Assembly (NCBI GenBank): GCA_029204225.1
Contig: CM055102.1
Location: 35,766,585 to 35,830,584 of the forward strand
Reading direction: 5' to 3'
DNA: 64,000 nt
DNA from: Diphasiastrum complanatum
Taxonomy: Eukaryota > Streptophyta > Lycopodiopsida > Lycopodiales > Lycopodiaceae
Positions within the stretch are counted from its first letter, which is position 1, and the number at the start of each line of letters is the position of its first letter. Under the pieces are notes generated by a model that had not been told where the DNA came from, did no database searches, and saw nothing but the letters and a program-made list of their open reading frames with translations. Positions 41,106 through 54,035 of this stretch are shown here, one piece after another. The translations under genes and the position numbers were made by a program.

Positions 41106-41560
41106 GTTTTCTCTAGGAGTGTGCTACTTTGCACCCCAAACATTGGCGTTTGTTGACTTTGGAGGTGGTCCTTTTCAAGTTCTATCGGATGAGATTGCAA
41201 CTTTCTCAGCAGAAAGGTAAATTTTGCTCGTAGGTACCTTCAATTCCCATATGAGCAAAAGGCAAATTGACTTCTGTGATCCACAAGATACCTTCAGTCT
41301 TCATGGCTCCCATCTAACTTTTTCTAGGTCATCGGTAGACTTAGTTCCTTCAGGTACATAGTTTGGGATGCAACTCTTGGGGATGTCTGAGGCTCATGCC
41401 TTGGCAACTTTGAATGGTTGGAAGCGGTGGCCATCTTCTAGCGCTTCTACTTGCCACCCACGTGGGTATGGACATAGTGTTCTTGACTATTTCATTGAAT
41501 CTCCAACTTTGATCCTATTAGTTTGGACTTCCGTATTATCCACCCACTATATTTAATCAT
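41106..41560 (+). pseudogene. LINE endonuclease (EEP/APE) fragment
   Basis: Reads LLVGTFNSHMSKRQIDF, then LLGMSEAHALATLNGW, PRGYGHSVLDYFIESP. This is the C-terminal half of a LINE apurinic-type endonuclease, homologous to 47490-47760 (LAGDFDTRTAARQIEF, GGGHSLVDYFIASP). The catalytic DFN is TFN here. Stops are present. Confidence 0.75.
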
Positions 41561-42790
41561 TCCTTAACATTTCATTTGCTTCTCTTGATTCTCTATCCTC
41601 TGCAAAACCCGTTCCAATAGCTTTCCCACATATATCCTTCACTTCTCAAGGAAAGCCTTTGTATATATTTGCCTTATCCAATTTGCTTTCGCCATTCCCC
41701 TTCTCCTCTGTGGATTACAAAAAATTCGAATGATACGCAGCTTATCGATCCTGCCTAGGTCTATTAGATTGGAGGAGCGTTACAACTAGATTTGCCTAGC
41801 CATTTTGAAATCTATTGTAGACAAAACTTGATAGATTCATTGACCAATCAATTTCTTTGTTGTTGTTGTTGTAGCTTGCGATCCATTTTCAATAAGGACA
41901 CCTGCATGTAAGTGCCCAGCGTGTCAGTGCATGGTCAGGATGAACATTGGATCTCTAGAATTGGGCACAAACTCCAACTATAAGGAAGATGCTAGGGTGG
42001 AGATTTAGAGTTCTCTCCTATATTGTGTCTAGGTTTGTAATGTCGAGTATCCCCCTAGTTCAAAAATAGGAAGACTCTTAGGTCCGCATACAACAAACAC
42101 TTGAGCACGGTTCTAGGTTTATTTAACTTGTCCATCCATTCGTAAGTTGAGACACAATAAAAAAGGATGTGGTAGGACACTCTAAATGGTGTATTAAAAG
42201 AATATGGCGTGTTAGTAGATGGCAGAATGAGCTCAGTGAATTCTAACTATATGATGGATTTTAGTTGCTAGCAATTAAAAAGGCCACTCTTCTTGGAATA
42301 GAGTTGATTTGTTGGGTTGGGGAGGGATTAAAGAAACTAAGCTTGAATAGCTTGACATGAGACTATTTTGAGTCATAATTTGATGCCAACTTCTTGGGTG
42401 AATATGAAGCTCTATCATTAGTCTACCTTTAATTAGCACTTTTGAACTCCAGAAAAGAGCCGTTTTGGGTAGTTAAAACCTTGCCATTTTGATCGAGGAA
42501 GCTCGTCAATAAAACTATGAGTTCATAATATTGTTGGATTCTTATCATAGCTAGAAGAAGTGAATTACTCTATTGAGTTTCCTTGCTTTGACAATCAGTG
42601 TTGATTCTCTTACACCTACCAACTCAAATGTCTTAGTGAATCAGGTCTTTTTCATAAAATTATCACATAGAAAACTGTGTGTCCTTGAAATAGAGAAACC
42701 ATAAGGGGTTAACCCCAATCAGCTCGCGTCACACCAATGTTACCACAACGGGTGGACGGTCGGGTGATTTGAGTCAAAGGTGCTCCAAGG
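41561..42790. other. Decayed sequence, no gene recognised
   Basis: The first 300 bp may continue the LINE (LRSIFNKDTC near 41880); beyond that I see no coding or repeat signal. Confidence 0.35.
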
Positions 42791-42798
42791 GTAATGAC

Positions 42799-43365
42799 CA
42801 ATGTTGGGCGGGTATTAATATTTTCAATACCAGCCGAATCCTGGTATTATACTTTTTAAAAAAATTTGATACTAGTCGGGTATGAGTATCATCATGTTTG
42901 TAAATTGGTGGCTGGTATCAACCGGCCTAGGTATGGCAGGGGTGATACCAGCCGAGTATAAACTCGGGTATGAGTATATAATTCTATCTAAAATTAGCCA
43001 TTTTATAAAGGGTAGTATGCATTTAATGAAAAGCATGAACTTTTTAAATATAATATGCATATGATTTTAAAGGCCAATAATTTGTTGGTGCCCAATGTCT
43101 TCGGGACACCATGAATAATATTTATCACATATGTAAATTTTGAAAACCAACTAAAAATGGAAACTATTCTGATACCATGTTAAATTTGAATTTTTTGCCC
43201 CTAATCTGGGTATTGACATGTGCATTGATGGGCTAAAACCACCAGCCCGGGTCGGGGATCGACCGTAGTATCACAAAATCATATATCGGTTGGGTATGTT
43301 CTACAATACCATTGTTGATACCATTGCTGATACCACCCGACCACCTATATACTCGCCCAACACTG
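42799..43365. mobile_element. hAT-type MITE with 8 bp target duplication
   Basis: 567 bp. Ends CAATGTTGGGCGGGTAT and ATACTCGCCCAACACTG are inverted repeats (CARTGTTGGGCGRGTAT). The 8 bp GTAATGAC flanks both sides (42791-42798 and 43366-43373). CA.TG termini with 8 bp duplications are the hAT signature. The inside repeats words such as GGTATGAGTAT and GATACCAGCCG and has no ORF. Confidence 0.9.
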
Positions 43366-43373
43366 GTAATGAC

Positions 43374-44472
43374 CCTAGAGGTGGACTTGCCACGTTCTTA
43401 GTACTTGCTAGCGTCAATTAGAACACCTACGTGGTGGCGCCACATAGTTTCTTGCGACTTGTGTAATGTGCATCCTTTTTTTGAGGGGGAGTGGAGGAGA
43501 TGAACACAATCATAAACAAACATTGAAAGGCAGAGTCACCTATGCATAATGTAAGGATTTGGTATAACTATTAGGGTTAACCTCGAGATTAGAATGACAC
43601 AATCTAGAAAACCATCGTCCCTTGTGACTTAGCCATGCAATCCAAGAATTACCAAAAAATAAATTGTCGTCATTATCAACCCTTGATCATTTGGACACTG
43701 CAAAATGTCCACAAGGCTTCAAAATCGCAAATTTATTAAAAATAGTAAGTGGTCAAAACTTATTAACAATAGCAAATCTCCATTCAATCTCGGAAGGCAA
43801 GATATGCAAAGATTATAAGCCATTTAGCCACATGTGGTGCATTTAATGCTTGGTCAAAACTGGTCAATGCAGGGACAGCTTGTTCAACACTACAATGACA
43901 GTCAAAGCACCATTCTCACATGGGAAAAGTCAAGGGATTTCCATAGCAATTGATTTGGGACCAATCAGAGGTCAAACAGTGGAGTTATGAGTCAAAAATT
44001 GGAAACTTGCCTCTTAGAGGAGAAAAGTTCAAGCATGTAGCCTAAGGGTAAACACCCAAGGCATGTAGGAAAAGCTAGAAAAGTAGCTTTAGATCTTTTG
44101 ATTTTGATTTAGCTTTTGAAGCTTTTAGGGTTAGCTTTTGTTATCGTTTAATACTTGAAAAAAACTATAAAAGACAGCCATCAATATTGTATTTTCTTCG
44201 AGTGCTATGTTTTTTGAAGAACCAACGATACACTTCCAATTCCTCTCTCTTGATCTTACAAGGAGACAAAGAAGAGGTGGATCTTAGGTGATCTAAGGTC
44301 ATATTTTCTTCCACATTCTTTTGTCTTTATGCTTATGAGTTAATTCTTGCTTAGTTATTTCCTTCCCTAAGCTTCTAATTGCTTCTAAGTTAGGGTAGAC
44401 TTCATCTCTAGTAGTCCTAGTGGGTGAGTTTAACAAGATCCAAACGCTTCCGCACACAACCAAAATACAACA
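43374..44472 (+). repeat. Probable Gypsy LTR with primer site
   Basis: A polypurine tract (TTTTTTTGAGGGGGA, about 43475) precedes, and TGGTATCAGAGCAAGG at about 44473 is a tRNA-Met primer site. Between them are a TATA box (ACTATAAAAGAC, about 44163) and polyadenylation-like sequence. The exact LTR start is unclear. Confidence 0.5.
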
Positions 44473-44557
44473 GTGGTATCAGAGCAAGGCTGTAGTGAGC
44501 AAAGGTCGTTAGGGACTCGCCTTGCCCTTTCTTATATAATAATTTTCCAAGAATGCA

Positions 44558-44950
44558 ATGAAATATAGTGAGGCACTTAGCCCAAAGCAGAATTGCCCTC
44601 TTATAGTAGCGATTGTCTGTAGATGGATGGACAAATTGAGGGTAAGCACGTGTGAGAGCATGCTAAGAGTTTGTACAGGAAAAAAGTTGTCTAATTGGGA
44701 GGAGTATGTTCTATTGTTACAGCTTGCTTACAATAAATTGAAGCATGCTAAGATTAGATATACTCCATTCATTCTTATTTGTGGATATTAGCCCTAAGAT
44801 CCTATAACATTTGGACTTCAGATGAAAAAGATTCAAATTGGCAATGATTCAAACTATACCCAATCTTCCACATGGATAGGTTGTGATTTTTGAGGTGTTG
44901 AAGTCCTTGCCTCATGAAAAAGAGGAAATTGTGGATATACAAAACTGTAG
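44558..44950 (+). pseudogene. Ty3/Gypsy integrase fragment
   Basis: MDKLRVSTCESMLRVCTG, NWEEYVLLLQLAYNK, YTPFILICGY: the end of a Gypsy integrase core (DGQTE.vN..LE..LR, nW...L..aE.aYN, sPF...YG). The catalytic Glu region is degraded. It lies only about 80 bp after a primer site, so gag and RT were deleted. Confidence 0.7.
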
Positions 44951-45234
44951 ATGAAGGCATACTATCTATCAAGAGCTTCTTGTGTAGTAGGAGCAAACTC
45001 TGAAAGAACCATGTTGGGAGAGGCCTATTCTGCTTCTCAAAGGATTTCGGGCTTTCTCTTCATGGATATGACTTTCAGGGTTGAAAGCTTTCGTAAGGAA
45101 GACAAACATTACTACGTTTTTTATACTTTGGAGGGCTAGAGGGATGCTCACTCATGTTGAGGGGTCCCTATCGGTAAGTCATGGGCTTGCGAGAAGGGCG
45201 GTGGGGACATGTTGCCTACCTTGGCCCCTATTGT
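44951..45234. other. No gene recognised
   Basis: Short degenerate stretch between the Gypsy fragment and the LINE tail. Confidence 0.35.
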
Positions 45235-46127
<893 letters not shown>

Positions 46128-46847
46128 ATGCCTAGCGATTCTGTCAGCGCTGCTTTGTCCTCAGCTGCTATGGGAGACACATGCCACACCTACACACGGA
46201 ACACCACTCTTGAGAACATCTCCTCGTTGAATGAGTACATTTCTAAGTAATTTGTCGCATTTCTTTCATAACTCAATGAACTTCGTGCGGATTTGCTTAC
46301 TAAGACTGCCATGATTGATGCTCAACAGACTGACATTGCTTCTCTTCGTTCTGCGCTTAGTGCTTTACAAAGGGACATCATCCCTAATATCTCTGTTGAG
46401 GATACTAAGACATCCATGAGTAAGCTCCCCCTACTTGAGAGCCAAATACATGACACTATTGAGTGCACTGCCCGGATTCCCGCTCTTGAATAGTGGCTTC
46501 ATGAGATGGTGGAACATGCATAGAAGGTACCTACTCTCGAGCAAGAAGTACGTGAGCCCAAATTATGGGCTTCTATCCTGAGATCATCTACCACCTCTTC
46601 GTCTGCTATAGAACCCTGCTTAGACACCACGGTACAAGGCGTCTTGGCAGAACAACACCGTCGGGATGACAAAAAGCTCAACTTAAGATTCCGGGGTCTT
46701 CCTACTGAGGGCACATTACTGGACCAGGTTACCTCTTTGTTTACTTCACGCATGGGGCTCTCAGTTCCAGGTATCCAGTATGCTTGGTGCCTCCAGCATG
46801 ATCCAAAGGTATTATTTGTCAAATTCAAAACTATGGATGACCGATAG
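46128..46847 (+). pseudogene. LINE ORF1 protein (L1-type)
   Basis: Starts MPSDSVSAALSS. After two stops a heptad-like region follows (LRADLLTKTAMIDAQQTDIA, LRSALSALQRDI), suggesting a coiled coil. An RRM-like part comes next (DDKKLNLRFRGLPTEGTLL, VLFVKFKTMDDR), then TVLRVRRTLQGSQIYIPY in another frame. This order, coiled coil then RRM then C-terminal domain, is that of L1 ORF1 RNA-binding proteins. Broken by several stops. Confidence 0.65.
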
Positions 46848-47039
46848 ACAGTTCTTCGTGTGCGTCGTACTCTCCAAGGCTCTCAGATTTACATACCTTA
46901 CTCACTGCCAATGGTTACAGCGTAAAACTATTATTCAGGAGGCAAGGACAAAACAGCAATGGGTGGATTCACAAATGGCAACCCTCATTTTTTTTCCAAG
47001 CGCCAATAGGAAGTTGGGGTACTCGGGCATGGGAGCAGT

Positions 47040-48560
47040 TTGATAGCCTCGGCTAACGTCACATTCCGTTTTTGGAACTGTGACGGCCTCTCCACCTCTT
47101 TTACAACGGCTAATCTTGACACCTATCTGTGTTCGGTTGATTTTCTACTTTTTGCAAAGACATATGAGTCTTCCACACACCCACTTCCTCACATTTCTGG
47201 TTTTCAGTGGATTTCTACTCCACGACCTATGCTATAGGGCAAGATACTTCGGGCCCCTTGTGGAGTTGCATGTTTGTACAGGTCGGTGTATACTCCTTCT
47301 ATTCGGTTGGTGTCTCAAGATACTTATGGCCGTTACTTGTGGCTTCAGATTTTTGCATCCTTCTTGGGGCTGGACCAATACTTGTTTGTTGTAGTGTGCT
47401 ATTTGCTCCCCAGTGTTTATGGATTTGGGAGGTGATCATTTTCAAGCCCTTTCTGATGGCGTTGCTAGACTCTCTCTATAGGGTTACATATTGCTTGCAG
47501 GGGACTTTGACACACGCACAGCCGCTCGCCAGATTGAATTCTATGCTGAAACTCTCTCTCTTCATCCGTTGGATACCTCTTATGCCCATTATTCTCAGGA
47601 CTCATCAGCGACGGTTACGCTTTTTGGGGAACAGCTTCTGAGGTTGGCTCAAGCACATGGTCTCATTATCCTTAATGGTCTTCTTCAGTGGCCATCCTCC
47701 TTTGCATATACTTGCCACCCATTTGGTGGCGGTCATAGCTTAGTGGACTATTTCATTGCATCTCCTGCTTGGCTGGCATCCTTTACCATCTCTACCCCGG
47801 TGCTCGTTGATGACTCTTTGGTCTACCTCTCCTTCTCCCCAGCGTCTGCCTTGTCCTCCACCTTTCCTCTTTGTTCGACCTACCCGCTATCGTATACCTC
47901 CTCATCAATCCCAGGCCTATGTTGTCCACATCTCTCGTCTTCTTGACCACTTTCCTTCCTCCTCTGATGTCACTACCCAAGCCTCCTTTTTGACACTCGC
48001 CCTGACTACCGCCACTCACGCCATTGCGCCCCCTCGTAGCTTCTCTTCTCATCGTTGTACCCATAATAAATGGTATGACAACAACTGTTCTTTCTTCCAA
48101 AAATATGTCGAGTTCTTCAAATTCTCCAATTCTACACTTTCTTCTTCTACAGAACAGCAGCTTCGTTCCCTTCTCCGCAAAAAGAAAATGGCCTACTTTT
48201 CTTCTCGTTCCTCCTAGATCCTTCGCTCTCTCCACTCTGCTTCCTTGACTATTTTTTGGAAGATCTTTTTTCATAAGCCCCTATCCATTGCACCCATCCC
48301 TAATCAATCCTGGATCGACTATGCAACCAACCTATATACAACTCCTCATCCTTCCATCTCTCTTTCTTCTCGTCCTACCCACTGTGACCTCTTTGCTTCT
48401 GACATGGTTGAAGCCACCATCTGCAAACTCAAGAACAATCGTACATACATTGACCTGCTTTCAGCCGAGCTCCTCAAACCAGTTGCCAAACTCGCCTCCC
48501 CTTTCTTGGCCCGTTGTTTCAACCGCTCTGTCATTGATGGCTTCCCTGTCAGAAAGTGGT
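47040..48560 (+). pseudogene. LINE ORF2: endonuclease and start of RT
   Basis: EEP endonuclease: FRFWNCDGLST at 47070, GDFDTRTAARQIEF at 47500, LLRLAQAHGLIILNG and GGGHSLVDYFIASP to 47770. A linker follows, then the RT start: SWIDYATNLYT, ICKLKNNRTYIDLLSAELLK, FNRSVIDGFPVRKW at about 48550. Frames change several times. The catalytic YADD part is missing: sequence is lost at 48560. The C-terminal part of a similar LINE resumes at 54036, so Copia sequence may have replaced or split it. Confidence 0.75.
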
Positions 48561-48772
48561 GTGCAGAAGATAGGTCTAGCTCGAAAAGAAACGAATGAAA
48601 AGAATTCGTGTATCTAGAAAATGACATATCATACTTGAGCAACTGTAGCATCTCCCTGAGTGCCACCCCAATGGACTCGTCATCCACAGCGGAATAAATT
48701 ATCTTCGTCTTTCCAATGCATGACTACGCCTATCAATTTCAAACAAAACAATAGTGATAAAAATCACGTTTG
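48561..48772. other. Unassigned short stretch
   Basis: Joins the LINE to the Copia G LTR. The minus strand reads DDESIGVALREMLQLLKYD, which looks coding but is unidentified. Confidence 0.3.
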
Positions 48773-49238
48773 TGTTAGAAATAAATGACTATGCTAAAGT
48801 TAATCCATAGGTTACTTTGACCCAAGAGGTCGAGATTTGTGTAACCATGGGTATTTAGTTATTTAGGCCATCTTAAGTTTGTCTCAAGTTCAGTTGGACC
48901 CAATTTTGGTCATGTACTGACTCGTGGGTCCTTAGGGGTCTAATTTTGTTTAGGGGCCCTATCTTGAATTTTGGGGGTGCCCCTTCATATAGTAAGTGGT
49001 TAACTTTAGGGTTTGGTGGCATTTGGTCACATCTAGGTAGAGTACTTAGATGCTCATTGTGTATTCCATTTTTACAATTTGGCTAAGCATTGCTCTCCGT
49101 TGCTCTTGTTGTTGTTTTCTCTCTCTCTCTCTCTCTTAGAGTTGGACGCCCAACCTCTGCTCTCCTGTTTTCTATGGAGATTGATTGATAACTAGACCTT
49201 GGTGACTTGACTCTTGCTTTCCTACATGGTATCAGAGT
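48773..49238 (+). repeat. 5' LTR and primer site of Copia G
   Basis: TGTTAGAAA to TTTCCTACA (48773-49226, 454 bp) with matching ends, then TGGTATCAGAGT (49227-49238) as primer site. A short CT tract lies at about 49119-49136. No 3' LTR is found. Confidence 0.75.
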
Positions 49239-49924
49239 TACCGGATCTGCAGCAAGTTGTGCCCTACCAGAAGAGGGACTTCTTTGCTTTTTGTTGTGAA
49301 ATTTCAGCATCTTGCTGATCTTTTCAAGTGAAGTTTGGATCAACTTTTTTGTCTCTTTTCAGGTTGAAGGAGGGCGGCCATCAGAGATCTTGGAGGAGCA
49401 ATTTTTGGCACCCAAAAATCAGAATCTTGATTTTTATGCAACCAGTTTTCAGCAAGTTTTGTTTGGAGGAGGGCGCCCAAAAAGCTGCTACTGATTTTTG
49501 GTTGTGGTGTCTCCTTATCTTGCTGTTTTTGATTTCAGGTTTGCATTTGTATAGGAGGGCGCCCAAAATTCAGCAAATCCTATTCAGGGTTAGGTCAACT
49601 TGTGGCTGGAAATTTGCAGATTCTCAACAAGTAGTAGGGCGCTTTCAACAGCCCTATTGGAGTGTGTGTTGATCACACTATTTGGCTTCCTAATTGGGTT
49701 TCGGTGTAGGCTTCAATCGAAGCTAACCTAATTTTCAAAAAGCTGGTTTTTTTGTGCAGAAAGACAACCATCTATCCATTATCTTTTGGGCACTCTAGTT
49801 GCAGATTGAAAGACATCTTGTGCTCCTACTTTCAGCTCTTTGTTTGCTGCAAATTTTTGAGTAGATTTGGTTGTGGAAAGGCTCTCTTTCCTATCTACTA
49901 CAAGCTGAAATTTTGTTGGAGGTA
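49239..49924 (+). other. Leader of Copia G
   Basis: About 690 bp, no ORF of note. GGAGGGCGGCC/GGAGGGCGCCC words recur at 49369, 49468 and 49553. Confidence 0.5.
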
Positions 49925-52580
49925 ATGGCTAAAGAATCGGAGGCTATCGGTTATTTGTTTAGTGAAGATCGGTTGGATGGCACAAACTACTCCTTGTGGA
50001 GTTACATGATGAAGAATCTTCTCATAGCGAAAGGGTTGTGGGATTTGGTCAATGGTGATGAGGAAAGGCCTCCGTCTTTGGCACCTCATGGATTATCATC
50101 ATGAACATCATCTTCTACATCTTCGGAAGAACAAAAGAAGTGGGATAGGATGCACAAGCACATTCTATGGTTGCTGTTGCTGTGAAAAAATCTATCTTAC
50201 CTCATATTAGGTCTTGTAAGACATCTAAAAGTGCGTGGGATACACTTTATACTATGTATAGAGTCAAAAATCCAGCAAGAGTAGTGTATCTTAGAAATCA
50301 GCTTTCTTTGTTGAAGATGCAAGAAGGGGATCAAGTGACCAATCACTTAACGAAGATCAAGAATCTTCGTGAGGAGCTTCTCAATATTGATGAGATAATT
50401 GAGGATGCTCAATTTGTTTCCATTACTCTCAACTCATTACCTTCATCTTATCTTCCATTTGTTTCATCTTTGAATATCTCTCTTAGGGGACAACAACTCT
50501 CTTTTGATGAACTTGTTGGGCTGCTTCTTCAAGAGGAGCAAACGAGACAAAACTTTGCGGGTGACACTCAACAAGATCAAGCTTTCTTCACGAAAAGCAA
50601 GGGCAAAGGCAAGTCAAAAGGAAAGGGGAATCCTCCTTCCAAGGATGAGCAAAAGCCCGTTGGAGGTCAAAATGTCAACACTCAAAAGAAGAAAGAGAAG
50701 TGCCATTATTGCAAAAGGTATGGGCACTTCATCAAGGATTGTAAGAAGAAGCTTGCGAAAGAGGAGAGTAAAGGAATTGATACTAGTGCTTCACTTGCTA
50801 CTTTGGAGCAAGAGCTTAAAGCTAGTGGTGATCTCTTCAACCAAGACTATGCTTTTGTGTCTAATATTGCTGCTACTAGTACTACTACATCTATGAGGAA
50901 TTTAGATTCTGTAGTTGCTGATTTCAGCCCATTGAATGGGTGATTGATAGTGGTGCTACTCGTCATATGACTTCTCACAAAGAAGCATTCACTAAATTAG
51001 TGAAAGTGCAAAATGGAAGTAAAGTACAATGTGCAAATGATGCATCTTATTCTATTCATGGAATTGGAATTGTAGCCATCATTTTGCATAATGGTGAAGA
51101 AAAGTACATTAAGAATGTGCATTATGTTACGAGAATCAAGAAGAATCTTCTTTCGGTTTCAACTATGTTGAAGCAAGGACTAGTTGTTGAGTTCAAAGAA
51201 GATACGTGTGTTGTCAAGGATCCTAAAATATCACTCTTGATTATTGTTTCGGGAACAATGCATGCTGGCTTATTCATTATGGATACCTATGAGCGACGAA
51301 TTCCCTCTACATGTCTTGTTGCTTCTACACCACAATCATTGGAGTTGGCTGAATTGTGGCGCGCAAGATTTGGGCATCTCAACTTTGCAAGTTTGAAGAA
51401 GCTGAAGACATTTAATATGGTAGAAGACATTACTACTATTGAGCAGCCGGAAGGGCATGTATGCGAGGGGTGCATACTTGGAAAGTTTCAAAGAAAACCT
51501 TTTCCAATTGATGGAATGACTTTTCTCGTTTTACATGGATCTATCCTATGAAGGCTAAATCGGAAGTTTTTCAACGTTCAAAGATTTTCTAGCAATGGTG
51601 GAAAATCAGTTTGGGCATTCTTTGAAGGCCCTACGCACCGATAGAGAAGGGGAATACATTAAGAATACATTCGGTGCATTTCTTTGAGAAAAGGAAAATT
51701 TACATCAAATGACAACTCCCTATACGCCTCAACAAAATGGTGTTGCCGAGCGAAAGAATCGCACACTTATGGAGATGGCCCGCTGCATGCTCAAAGCAAA
51801 GGGGCTGCCTCACAAGTTTTGGGCTGAAGCGGTTATAACGGCAACATACATCAACAATCGTTGTCCTACTAAAGCATTGAAAGTATTAACTCCTTATGAA
51901 GTTTGGTATGGAAAGAAACCTACAATCTCTCACTTTCGCATTTTTGGTTGTACGGCTTATGCTTTTGTTTCGGATAAACTTCGTACAAAGCTTCAGGATA
52001 AAGAAGTTAAATGCATTTTTGTTGGCTATAGTAGTGAAAGCAAATTGGATGTGGCCCCAACTCATATCTTGAAGGGGACAGCCCACATAGTGTGAATGTT
52101 GAAGTTTTTCCAGATTTGGTACCATCTTCTATTGCTAGAGATAAGGGGCAGCAATCAACCAGTTTTGACATGCCCAACACCTCATCAAGTTTAGAGTTTA
52201 ATGTTCATCAAGAACCGCCCATTGTTGCTCATAATCAGCCTGCAGGAACTGTTGGACAGCAAGGACCAGTTTTGGAAGATCTTGGACAGCCAAGTGCAGT
52301 GTCGGAGGATTTTGGACAACAAATTGTAAGAAGAGACATGGCTGTTGGACAGCCCAAAACAGTCTCACAGTGGCTTTTTTCGACTTTGCGGGACAGCAAA
52401 GTAAGTTCATTTTATGATGGAAAGACACGTGCCTCTACAAAATCAGTGGACTATGCTGATTTTTCAGATTTTGCTTGTATGTCTCATGGAGATGTTGCAG
52501 AAGAACCTGTTTTCTATGAACAGGCCAAGGGAGTAAAATGTTGGGAGGATGCGATGCAAGATGAGTATGACTCTGCATAA
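49925..52580 (+). pseudogene. Copia G gag-pol remnant
   Basis: Gag starts MAKESEAIGYLFSEDRLDG at 49925, with a stop at about 50102. UBN2 gag continues from 50167 (NQLSLLKMQEGDQVTNHLTK). The CCHC knuckle CHYCKRYGHFIKDC lies at about 50700. The protease motif DSGATRHM is at 50944, and the pre-integrase LWRARFGHLN at 51355. The first part of the integrase core with the first Asp is deleted (51535); it resumes at WIYPMKAKSE, RTDREGEY, TPYTPQQNGVAERKNRTL. The protein fades after EEPVFYEQAKGVKCWEDAM at 52560, the point where RT should begin. No RT from this copy remains. Confidence 0.85.
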
Positions 52581-53005
52581 ATGAACCAAAACTGTAGCTC
52601 TGTAAAAATGAACTAAAACAGCCACAGGCGACACTGTCGGGTTTTTCGCGAAAAATGTGAAAAAGGAGGTGCCCTTAAATCTCATTTAGGGTTGTCCCAC
52701 ACTTTGCCAGAGTCATTTTCTTAACATTTGAGGGTCTTCTGAAACAGCAAAAAAATGTGACACTGTGTTTTTACACGAGATTTCTGTCAGGCGAAAAATG
52801 CAACACTGTCGTAAACTCCGTGTAATTCTGCAGACTGTGTAAAAACACTTGTAATTCTGCAGAACTAGATAAACAATGGATGAAGATTAAAACCGATTAG
52901 TTGATTGGTAAGAAGGAGAAAAATCGAACACTCTCTCTCAATCTGAATCCTTGAACGCCTTGACCTTCAAACTTAGTTCTACACAGAATCTTTTGTGGTC
53001 TCTGG
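52581..53005. other. No gene recognised
   Basis: Contains ACACTGTC-type words at four places and GTGTAATTCTGCAGA / TTGTAATTCTGCAGA as a direct repeat (about 52821 and 52850). Confidence 0.4.
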
Positions 53006-54030
53006 AAAGAAGCTATGGATAAAGAGTATTAATCTCTTATCAGACGTGGACAATTGTCGAATTACCTTCCAGCAGAAACGTAGTTGATTGCAAATGGATT
53101 TTCAAAGTCAACTACAACACAGATGGAAGCATCAACAGGAGAAAGGCATGGCTTGTAGCCAGAGGATTTTCTCAGGTATACGACGTCGATTACGCTGAGA
53201 CCTTCAGTCCAGTAGTCAAGCATTCTTCTATTCGACTTTTGCTATCATTTGCCGCTCCAGTAGATTTGGAAATACATCAAATGGATGTATAGACAACATA
53301 TCTCAATGGAGTTATCGAAGAAGACATCTACATGGTGCAACCCGAAGGTCATATTATCGAGGGTAAACACAATCATGTGTGTAAACTCCATAAGGCACTT
53401 TATGGCTTGAAGCAATCTGCTCGAGCATTGTTTCAAAGGATCAATACTTTCCTTATTGATCACGACTATATACCTAGCTCTTCAGATTCAAACGTTTACT
53501 TCAAAGTAGTGCATCAGTCTTTTATCATTATCACTTTGTACGTGGATGATACATTGCTTTTCAGCAACAATACCGATCTGATAAAAGAATCCAAGATAAT
53601 GCTATCTTTCGAGTTCGACATGACTGATCTGGGCGAAGCTCATTTCTGCCTTGGTATACAAATTTATAGAGACAGAAAACAGAAGTTGGTCTACATTACA
53701 CAACAGAGGTACATCTACAACATGTTAGTCAGATATAATCTGACGAATTGCAAGTTAGCTCTCTCACCAATGGAACCATGACTCAAATTGTCAAAGGACC
53801 AGTGTCCCCAAACAATTCAGAGAAGCAGCAGATGCATGAGTATCCTTACCATTCTATTATAGGATCTCTTATGTATGCCATGATCTGTACCAGGCCAGAC
53901 ATAGCTTTTGCAGTTAGCTCTCTCAGTCAGTAGATGACTAATCATGGTCTACCACATTGGAAGGCTCTTATCAGAGTCATGAGATATATTCGAGCTACTA
54001 TGGACTTTTGCATTGTTACGGAGCAGTTGG
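53006..54030 (+). pseudogene. Copia reverse transcriptase fragment (element H)
   Basis: KWIFKVNYNTDGSINRRKAW, AETFSPVVKHSSIRLLL, QMDV-stop-TTYLNGVIEEDIYM, LYGLKQSARALF, catalytic YVDDTLLFS, and after a frame change IIGSLMYAMICTRPDIAFAV. The RT palm is largely open from 53290 to 53781. RNase H is missing: sequence passes into LINE at about 54036. It differs in family from Copia G and is closest to the RT of Copia D (IYMVQPEGH, IYIYQPEGY). Confidence 0.8.
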
Positions 54031-54035
54031 CAATG

